From a virus: a stretch of 21,227 nucleotides of DNA. The translations under genes were made by a program, and so were the position numbers. The notes beneath the pieces were generated by a model. It was not told the DNA's origin and searched no databases. It saw only the letters and a list, made by a program, of their open reading frames with translations. Of this stretch, positions 1 to 7,400 are shown in pieces. The stretch covers positions 5,129 to 26,355 of IMG/VR virus record IMGVR_UViG_3300002242_000766. One strand, written 5' to 3'. Each line of letters starts with the position of its first letter. The stretch's first letter is position 1.

Positions 1-323
1 AAATATATGTTGAGAAGAACGTTGACCAGCAAGTCAACGGAAGTGTAAACCAACAGGTTGGTGGAAGTGTAAATCAACAGGTTGGCGGAAGCGTGACTGG
101 AAACGTGGCAGGCAACGTTGACCAGCAAGTCAACGGAAGTGTAAACCAACAGGTTGGTGGAAGCGTGACTGGAAACGTGGCAGGCAATGTTGATCTCACA
201 GCATCTGCCACCACATTACACTCAGCAGCAGAAGTTCTAGGAACATTGAAGGTTAATGGAAAATTGGTTGTCCTAGACGGCAATCAAACGACAGATGGTT
301 CAGCATGTACTGCATCTCAATGA
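1..323 (+). CDS. Tail spike protein, gp5-like, C-terminal beta-helix (5' partial)
   Basis: The reading frame is open from the left edge (first full codon at base 3) to TGA at 321-323, so this is the C-terminal ~106 residues of a larger protein. It contains seven consecutive octapeptides of the form VxGxVxxx (units such as VNGSVNQQ, VGGSVTGN, VAGNVDQQ). This is the VXGXXXXX pattern of the trimeric beta-helical needle of T4 gp5, the cell-puncturing spike at the centre of the baseplate. A non-repetitive tail of about 50 residues follows, ending GSACTASQ; it may cap the needle or bind a tip protein. The upstream enzymatic and OB-fold parts are outside the window. The downstream order gp25-gp6-gp8 fits a spike gene. 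A GTG at 93 could be mistaken for a start but lies inside the repeat. Spike identity is well supported by repeat and context; whether it carries lysozyme cannot be seen. Confidence 0.82.
   Translation, partial: IYVEKNVDQQVNGSVNQQVGGSVNQQVGGSVTGNVAGNVDQQVNGSVNQQVGGSVTGNVAGNVDLTASATTLHSAAEVLGTLKVNGKLVVLDGNQTTDGSACTASQ
21..188 (+). repeat. Seven 24-bp tandem repeats encoding octapeptides
   Basis: Seven in-frame 24-bp units lie at 21-44, 45-68, 69-92, 93-116, 117-140, 141-164 and 165-188. Unit 5 is identical to unit 1. Unit 6 differs from unit 2 by one base, and unit 7 from unit 4 by one base. Unit 3 is a near copy of units 2 and 6. The array therefore looks like a 72-bp block (spike turns A-B-C) present twice, with an extra B unit in the first copy. 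It encodes the beta-helix of the tail spike. Confidence 0.93.
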
Positions 324-340
324 TCCACCATAAATAAAGT

Positions 341-724
341 ATGGTGAAACTTTATTCAGACTTTAACATAAACTTTTTTGCACATCCTGCATCTGGTGAT
401 CTTGCTAGGGTATATGACGGAAACTCTATTGCTCAATCAATCAAGAACCTCATCATGACAAACTACAGCCAAGTTCCATTTTCTCCGTGGATTGGTGCAA
501 ATTTGACAGCACTTCTTTTTGAGCCTGTTTCTCCTATGATCGAAGACGCAATTGAAAACAATATCCGTGACACAATTACAAAACACGAACCGCGAGCCGC
601 TGTATCTGGCTTAAAAGTCACATACAATGAAGGTCATAATTCCTATGATGTGTGGATGTCTTTTACTGCAATAGGATTAGACAAGCCAATCACGGTAAAC
701 TTTGTTTTGAAGAGAGTTAGATAA
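341..724 (+). CDS. 25: Baseplate wedge protein gp25-like
   Basis: A 127-residue protein close in length to T4 gp25 (132). The N-terminus has the usual family layout of a short beta start, then VYDGNSIAQSIKNLI at residues 24-38 (T4: KYDEQAVKQSIKNLL). E61-P62 follows, then the EPR motif at 83-85, the family core that holds gp6 and the gp7/gp53 arm together. gp25 is the small lysozyme-like-fold subunit of the inner wedge and helps nucleate the sheath. The start at 341 is preceded only by a weak AAAG; GTG at 344 is an alternative. The stop at 722-724 is one base from the next ATG, so gp25 and gp6 are probably translated together. Confidence 0.9.
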   Translation: MVKLYSDFNINFFAHPASGDLARVYDGNSIAQSIKNLIMTNYSQVPFSPWIGANLTALLFEPVSPMIEDAIENNIRDTITKHEPRAAVSGLKVTYNEGHNSYDVWMSFTAIGLDKPITVNFVLKRVR

Positions 725-725
725 T

Positions 726-2435
726 ATGCCAACAAACACAAACCTCGCACAGCTAGACTTTGCTACAATAAAACAAAACATCAAAACACATCTAAAGGCT
801 CAGGCAGAATTTGCAGACTTTGACTTTGATGGTTCCGCAATCACTGTACTGATAGACGCACTTGCATATTCTACTCACTACATGGGCGCTTATGCCAACA
901 TGTCTTTGTCGGAAGTATTTTTAGAAAGCGCGCAGTTAAGGTCATCTGCCATTTCCCGCGCAAAGGAATTAGGATATGTTCCTCGTCAAAGCACAGCAGG
1001 CATAGGAAATGTTACATTGACAGTTGCCTCGGCTAATCCGTTGGTCATGTCAAAGGGCACATTATTTAGGGGCGCGTCGGAAAACGGAAATCATGACTTT
1101 GTGGTTCCTGCTCCTTTATCCTTTGTTGATAATGGGAACGGCACTTATTCGTTGACCTTTGATATTGTGCAAGGCACTTTCGGAACACAGACATACACTC
1201 ACCAAGCAAACTTACAAAGTGAGGTAGTGATCAATCAAAAGAATCTTGACACAAATTATCTTTCAGTAACAGTCAATGGCGTAGTTTTCCTGCCAGCGGG
1301 AAACGTCACTAATATTCTAGGCACATCCAACGTGTTTTTTGTTGAGGAAACAACTCAAGGCAAAGTACGTGTATTTTTTGGTGATGGTGTAATAGGATCA
1401 GCTATCAACGTAGGTGACGTGGTATCAGTTGAATATTTGACAACAGATGGGGTTTTGGCGAACTTTGCCAGTGGCTTTGAATTGTTGAGTTCTATCGGAG
1501 GAATTGCACCTACATCATTCACCATCGTTGAAAACAGCAAGTCTTTGGGTGGTGCAGATATAGAAACTATTGCCAGTATCAAACATATTGCGCCTAGAAA
1601 TTGGCAGGCACAGAATCGTTGTGTCACAGTTGAAGATTACAAAGCACGCCTACTATCACATTATGGTTGGATTGAGGCAATTAATGTTTGGGGTGGTGAG
1701 GATAATGTGCCAGCCAAGTTTGGCTCTGTTCTCATATCAATTAAACCTAATTATGGTTTGACACTTAACGCCAACACAAAAACATCAATCTTGGCTTATT
1801 TGAAGAAATTTCGTATTGCAGGAACAGTCAACGAAATAATTGACCCCACCTATTTGTTTGTTGATGTGAACACACATGTCGTATATGCACAGCACCAAAC
1901 TACATTGTCTCAGCAAGGGATTGAGGCGGCAGTTTTGGCATCAATTAATAATCATTTCTCAAAGACAGTGACTTCACAATTTAACTCAGCAATTACCTAC
2001 TCGAAATTTGTGGGTGCCGTGGATGCATCAGATGTGTCAATTGTGAACAATGATACCTCATTCACATTGAAGAAAACATTTACACCACTGGCATTGTCGG
2101 CATTGAACTATACGATAGGTTTTGACAACACATTAAACGCAGGATCGGTTACATCAAATACATTCTCAGATGCCGCAGCGAACAGTTACGTTTTTGTTGA
2201 TGATGGTGCAGGCAACTTGAATTTGTATAGCAATGGGGTTCAGGTCATATCGGAAACAGGAAAACACACAGTTGATTATACCACAGGTAGGATAGATGTC
2301 AAGGCTTGGGCTTTAAACACTACCGCAGCCATAACATTTTCAGCAACTCCTACAAATAACAATATTCAACCAGCATCAAACACAATCATATCGGAGGGAA
2401 ATGTGACAATAACCTCAACGGCATTGAGCAATTAA
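726..2435 (+). CDS. 6: Baseplate wedge protein gp6-like (Baseplate_J family)
   Basis: A 569-residue protein following gp25 directly, where T4-like and other contractile systems place gp6/gpJ. The first ~100 residues (LDFATIKQNIKTHLKAQ, then alternating helical segments ending SAISRAKELGYVPRQS) are typical of the family: a helical N-terminus leading to the SR(A)KxLGYxPR signature. A beta-rich middle contains VRVFFGDGVIGSAINVGD (about residues 214-231), the usual F-GDG-x-G-x2-p/n-GD turn of Baseplate_J proteins. The part up to ~360 (NRCVTVEDYKARLLSHYGWIEAI) matches the gp6 'A(V)T-x-eDY' segment. gp6 dimers form the ring that joins wedges around the hub. T4 gp6 is longer (660). The C-terminal ~130 residues are beta-rich and less recognisable. 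A GAAGAGAG-type ribosome site lies at about 710-717. Confidence 0.88.
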   Translation: MPTNTNLAQLDFATIKQNIKTHLKAQAEFADFDFDGSAITVLIDALAYSTHYMGAYANMSLSEVFLESAQLRSSAISRAKELGYVPRQSTAGIGNVTLTVASANPLVMSKGTLFRGASENGNHDFVVPAPLSFVDNGNGTYSLTFDIVQGTFGTQTYTHQANLQSEVVINQKNLDTNYLSVTVNGVVFLPAGNVTNILGTSNVFFVEETTQGKVRVFFGDGVIGSAINVGDVVSVEYLTTDGVLANFASGFELLSSIGGIAPTSFTIVENSKSLGGADIETIASIKHIAPRNWQAQNRCVTVEDYKARLLSHYGWIEAINVWGGEDNVPAKFGSVLISIKPNYGLTLNANTKTSILAYLKKFRIAGTVNEIIDPTYLFVDVNTHVVYAQHQTTLSQQGIEAAVLASINNHFSKTVTSQFNSAITYSKFVGAVDASDVSIVNNDTSFTLKKTFTPLALSALNYTIGFDNTLNAGSVTSNTFSDAAANSYVFVDDGAGNLNLYSNGVQVISETGKHTVDYTTGRIDVKAWALNTTAAITFSATPTNNNIQPASNTIISEGNVTITSTALSN

Positions 2436-2436
2436 A

Positions 2437-3597
2437 ATGATTGCAAATAACAAGAAATTATCAATATTTATTGATAGGTTTATTCCTTCACACATTACAG
2501 AGTCTAGCCCTCAGTTTGCACTGTTCATTCAGAAGTATCTGGTATATTTGGAAAGCACGGATAAACCTCATGATATTATTCGAAGGATCATTGAGTATGT
2601 AGATATAGATACGTCAGTAGATCGATTCTTTGACTTGTATCATAGTCAGTATATACCAGATTTACCTAGGTCATACAAAACAGACATAAAATTGTTCATG
2701 CGAAATGTGCATGATTATGTTCTAACCAAAGGTGCTGAAGATTCGTTCAAGTATTTGTTTCGAGCAATCTTTGGTGAGGAAATCAGTTTCTATTATCCTA
2801 GGGTAGATATATTACGCTGCTCTGATGGTAAGTGGTATGAACCAGAATATATTCTTGTTACTGGTCACGGAACTTCACAGTTTGCCACACAAAACGAATT
2901 AGTAAACTGGACAAACAAGGATATTGTAGGGCAAACTTCAGGCAGTCAAGGATATGTTGACGGAATTGTAAAATTAGTCAATCCACTAGACGTGAACCAA
3001 AACATCTGGGCAATCAGCATTATCAACCCTACTGGTTCGTTTGTTTTTGGTGAGGTATTGCAAGATTCTGGCAATTTGCTTCCTACTATCAATGTAGGTG
3101 ATGGTGTAGGATATACTGCCATCCAAAAACAGCCAGGCACATGGAAAAATACCGACGGATTCTTGAACTCCAACAAGTATATTCAAGATAACAATTTCTA
3201 TCAAGACCATTCCTATCAAATCAAAGCACCCAGAGGAACGGCTGACTATTGGCACATGATGAAGAAAAACGTGCATCCTGCTGGCAAGAAATTCTTTGGT
3301 GCGGTGCAGGCGGTATCAGCAATGGCTCTGGCTGGAGGGTCTCCGTCCGTAGTTGATTTGGCTAACATACAATGGTTTCCTCTTTCAACAAGTAAATTGA
3401 CAGCTTTGCCTGTCATCAGCAAACTTGAGATGAACAGCCATACAGTAGGTTTGGGGTATTCTTATGCCAGCTTTGCAGCAAATCGTGAAACTATACCGAA
3501 TTCCACCATATATCCGGTGGGGGTTCTCGACAATATTCCAATTTCAGATTTCACCACAAAAGCACAGCAGGCGTTTCCGTATGTCACAAACTCTTGA
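2437..3597 (+). CDS. Baseplate wedge protein in gp7 position
   Basis: A 386-residue protein between gp6 and gp8, the place of gp7 in T4. It does not resemble T4 gp7 (1032 residues). Residues 1-133 fit a pattern I recall from large marine and T4-like myoviruses: RFIPSHITESSPQFALFIQKY (14-34), DIDTSVDRFFDLYHSQYIP (56-74), TKGAEDSFKYLFRAIFGEEI (97-116) and YYPRVDILRCSDGKW (119-133). These match the consensus 'DID-T-d-F...YlP-iP...SKGTe-S-k-LFRilF-ee...YPk-diLr-SDGkW'. The remainder is beta-rich without a recognised domain, ending at TAG/TGATAG after VTNS. By position it should bridge gp6/gp25/gp8 in the wedge arm. Homologues I recall in other phages carry much longer C-terminal parts, so this is a short form. 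The start is two bases after the gp6 stop, with no clear ribosome site, suggesting coupling to gp6. Confidence 0.7.
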   Translation: MIANNKKLSIFIDRFIPSHITESSPQFALFIQKYLVYLESTDKPHDIIRRIIEYVDIDTSVDRFFDLYHSQYIPDLPRSYKTDIKLFMRNVHDYVLTKGAEDSFKYLFRAIFGEEISFYYPRVDILRCSDGKWYEPEYILVTGHGTSQFATQNELVNWTNKDIVGQTSGSQGYVDGIVKLVNPLDVNQNIWAISIINPTGSFVFGEVLQDSGNLLPTINVGDGVGYTAIQKQPGTWKNTDGFLNSNKYIQDNNFYQDHSYQIKAPRGTADYWHMMKKNVHPAGKKFFGAVQAVSAMALAGGSPSVVDLANIQWFPLSTSKLTALPVISKLEMNSHTVGLGYSYASFAANRETIPNSTIYPVGVLDNIPISDFTTKAQQAFPYVTNS

Positions 3598-3603
3598 TAG
3601 ACG

Positions 3604-3611
3604 TATAAATA
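3604..3611 (+). promoter_or_regulatory. T4-type late promoter core TATAAATA
   Basis: A perfect TATAAATA octamer lies in the 42-nt gap between the gp7-position gene and gp8, 28 nt before the gp8 ATG. T4 late promoters consist of just this -10 element, read by the gp55 sigma factor with the gp45 clamp. Transcription would start about 3618-3620, giving a short leader with AGGA at about 3627-3630. The gap is one of the two widest in the window, which supports a regulatory role. No -35 element is visible, as expected for this class. Confidence 0.6.
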
Positions 3612-3639
3612 ACTATAACGAACACATAGGATTTTAATT

Positions 3640-4482
3640 ATGACCGCAATAGTAAAAGACCAATTTAGAGTAAACAACGCAGCAGGATTTGTTGATCAGT
3701 TTGACACTATCCCAACAGTAACCGATCATCTGTATGCCACTATAGGAAAAAGCACAGCGTGGGCAGATGATCTGAACCCACCAGTTCCTACAAATTCTGC
3801 AAGTGAAGCAACTCAGGCGTGGGCAGATATGATTGGCGCGCACAAAGTTCTTCCTAGTGATGTTTGCTTGGTCATTCCTAGAATTGATTGGGCAGCATCA
3901 ACAGAATACTTTGTAGATGATGCTACATTGCTGACACCGTGGGAAAAGGAAACCTATGCGTTGACATCTTCATTCCGTGTGTATAAAGTGGCAACGAAGG
4001 ATTTATCTGGCACAACGTATGCTAATCCACCACTTTCTGTCAATGAACCAACAGGCACCGGAACAGGAATTACTACTTCTGACGGCTATACTTGGGATTT
4101 CTTGTATGATTTGGCAGCATACGATTATACAGCACTATTAAACAACCTTTGGCTTCCTGTGAATTATGGTGATAAAATTTCATCCTTACAGACCTCAAGT
4201 GGTGATGTAAATGCGCATCAGACATTAGATGCAAAATATTCAATGATTCGTGCTGAACTACTAAGCACAGATTTTCCTACTGGTATTGAGTATAGGCAGA
4301 TTGCCATTGTAGCAAATCCGTTGCTTGCAGACGGAACTACACCAGCAACAGGCACAAACTACACCAGCCCAGCAACAGAACTCACCACTGAATCAGGACT
4401 AACGTATTATATTGAAAATCGTTCTCCTATTGTGCGTACCATTGGACAAAATGAAGAACTGAACATGATTATCGAATTTTAA
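3640..4482 (+). CDS. 8: Baseplate wedge protein gp8
   Basis: A 280-residue protein with clear similarity to T4 gp8 (334 residues) along its length. Residues 6-21 (KDQFRVNNAAGFVDQF) match T4 'SKFRTEKMLNFYNSI'. Residues 31-51 match 'IFITFGRSEPWSS...PYPTDS'. WADMIGAHKVLPSDVCLVIP-RIDW (61-84) matches 'WTHMMGTVKVLPSMLDAVIPRRDW'. DGYTWDFLYDL (148-158) matches 'DGYVWEYLFEI'. The C-terminus YYIENRSPIVRTIGQNEELN matches 'IYMENRPPIIMAMDQTEEIN'. gp8 dimers connect gp7 to the gp10/gp6 arm of each wedge. The shorter length comes mainly from the stretch between residues 84 and 150. This is the strongest assignment in the window and fixes the phage as having a T4-type baseplate. Confidence 0.95.
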   Translation: MTAIVKDQFRVNNAAGFVDQFDTIPTVTDHLYATIGKSTAWADDLNPPVPTNSASEATQAWADMIGAHKVLPSDVCLVIPRIDWAASTEYFVDDATLLTPWEKETYALTSSFRVYKVATKDLSGTTYANPPLSVNEPTGTGTGITTSDGYTWDFLYDLAAYDYTALLNNLWLPVNYGDKISSLQTSSGDVNAHQTLDAKYSMIRAELLSTDFPTGIEYRQIAIVANPLLADGTTPATGTNYTSPATELTTESGLTYYIENRSPIVRTIGQNEELNMIIEF

Positions 4483-4494
4483 GGACATTATCAC

Positions 4495-7400
4495 ATGGCA
4501 TTAAATCATAATATAGATCCATATTACGACGATTTCAACAAGAATAAAAACTTCTTGAGGATTATGTTCAACCCATCAAGGGCAGTTCAAGCGCGAGAAT
4601 TGACGCAGGCTCAAACTATCCTCCAGAATCAGATTCAAAATTTTGGCGATTCTGTATTTCGGGAAAACAGCCGCGTCATAGGTGGTGAGATTGCAGCACA
4701 CTTTGACAAAGTCACCCTCGTTGTTTCGGGTGGCGCAATATCTGATTTGTTTGTGGGTGCAGTCCTCACAAAAGTAGGTGATGCTGGCACGTTTGCTACA
4801 GTGACACACGTAGATATTCCCAACAATGCTTTGTTGGTTGATCAAAATGGTGGTTTGTTCTCACCAGCAGACACGTTTACCACAAGTATAGACGGAATCA
4901 CCTACGCAATTAATTCTAAACATAAAAGTTTGGTAGCTTCAATAAATGATGGAATCATCTATAATGGTGGCATGTTTGTAAATGTGTTTGCCCATGATTT
5001 AGTTGTGGATACCACTAGCACAATGGCAACAAAGGAATTCAAAGTAGGGTTTGTTTCCACTGACACCTTTGTTACATCAGAAATGGATCCTACCTTAGCT
5101 GATGGCGCAGCAGGATCGTACAACTTTGGTGCTATTGGTGCAGATCGTTTCCGTAGGACATTGACGCTTAGTTCGTATGAAGTAACACGGGACGCCACAG
5201 GTGCAGAAACAACAGTCACACCCAGCAACTTTACTAACATTCTGAAAATTGTCAATGGTGTAGTTCAAAGTGATATTCTTCAACTCATTAAGTATTCTGA
5301 AATCCTAGATACGCTGGCACGCAGAACGAAAGACGAATCTGGTGATTATATTGTTTCTCCTTTTGATATTTCCACAGAAAATACCACAACAGGCAACGTA
5401 GACACTCAGTTTGATGTAGTTTTCGGACAGGGTAAAGCCTATGTAAATGGTTATGAAGCAATCAACCAATTTACCACAAGATTGACCCTTGACAAAGCGC
5501 GAGGATTTGATAGAGTAAACAACCAAAGCACTTATGTAAACCTGGGTGTATCGTTTGACGCAGGCACAATCACCGGCAGCTTTGATATTGGCGCAAATGA
5601 AACGCTGAATTTTTATTCTGCAACCGGTGGTCTGGGGTCGTTGCTTGGTACTGCTCGTTTAGAATCCGTGGTTCGAGATTCCACTGGTGATTTGGTACTC
5701 AATATCACAAATTATGCAAATGTTCAGAGTTTGTTTTCATCTGTGCGCTCTATCAAGGGTGTCACCTCAGGCGCGATTTCTAATGTATTGATGCGTAACG
5801 GTGCCCCTGTATATAGGACAGCAAGTAAAAATGATGGAATTTATAACATCTTACCAGCATCGGAAGGTGATAATGTAAAATCTGTCATCCCTAACAGTAT
5901 CAACTATAACGTTGTCAAAAATTATAGTGGCGTGGTGGGTACAGGTGGTGTCACATATACTCTCAACGCGCCAGATGTAACAACCGATTTTGCTTCTGGT
6001 GGTATTGTTTATCATGTAGCAGATGACACTGGTGCAGAATTATTAAATCCTGCTGATTATAGTTTTTCAATCAATAATCAACCTGGCGTCATTTCCACTA
6101 TGACAATCACCACAACGGCTTCTCATGTAAATATTTCAGCGACAGTCCTACTTTATAAATCACAGGGAAACGCCAAGACCAAAAATCTGGTGAAGAACTT
6201 CCAAGAAACACAGACTTCAGATGTCAATGGTTTGTTGACGCTAACCAAAGCAGACTTGTTATCAGTAGCAACCGTTGAAGATATGACGGTTCCAGCATCA
6301 CCTGTCATTGTGACTACAGGAATTGTTGATGATGGTCAGCGAGACTTTGCGTATGACGTAGCAACAATTTCAGGCTTGACTGCAAGCACAGATTATCGAG
6401 TGACCTATGACTATTTTGACCATGTAGGATCTGGTGATTTCTTCACGGTTGATTCTTATATGGGAACGGCTAACATAGACCCAGTCACTGGTTATGTAGA
6501 TTTATATTCCAGAATCAAAACATATACAGCAACAGATGGAACAAAATATAAACTCATAAACTGCATTGACACAAGACAACTACCTAGCAATCTAGCTACG
6601 TCAGACACCTTTGCCAATGGTTCTAGTATTGGTTTTGATTATGACTATTATCTTGCCCGATATGACAAAGTGTTCATAGACCAAAAAGGAAACTTTGGCT
6701 CAATTGCTGGTATTTCTGCACCATTCCCGAAATATCCTGCAGATGTTTCTGGTGTTCTTGTGCTCGCCACAATTCTCACGCCACCATATACACACAACCC
6801 AGCAAACATAAAAGTAGAAATGTATGACTCCAGACGTTACACCATGAAGGATATTGGTGGTTTGGCGGGGAGAATTTCAAACCTTGAAACTTATGTGTCA
6901 CTGAACCTTTTGGAACAGCAAGTGGCAAACATGCACATTCTAGACGCTAATGGTTTAAACCGGTATAAGAATGGTATTTTTGTTGATCCTTTGAACAATC
7001 ATGATAATGGGAATACCACCAGTCCGGAATACAATTGCACGCTTGACTTTGACAAAGGCGAGATGGTTCCTAATCAAACAATTGATATTATTGATCTGAA
7101 TGGCAGCAGTCTAAACCCAAGCCCTATTTCAAGTGCAAATGTTAGGGTACATCAGAATCTTGTTGACGTTGCTTTATCCGCAGACATTTTGACGCTTGAT
7201 TATACAGAAAAAGTATTTATTGAACAAAACCTAAATTCTAACGTGATTGGCGTCAACCCATATGCGGCACAAAAATGGCACGGTAAAGCAAATATCAACC
7301 CTTCATCGGATATTTGGTTTGATACTAATTACCTACCAACAGTAAATCAATCCTTTGGAACAATCGTTGCACCATCATCATCCTCAAAAACTTCAAATAG

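Noticed and set aside
21-188. Tandem repeats as a CRISPR array
   Set aside because: The units are directly adjacent, in frame and have no spacers; they encode an octapeptide beta-helix.
93-323. A start at GTG 93 giving a 76-residue protein
   Set aside because: The frame is open to the window edge and the repeat runs through this codon; it is the tail of a larger spike gene.
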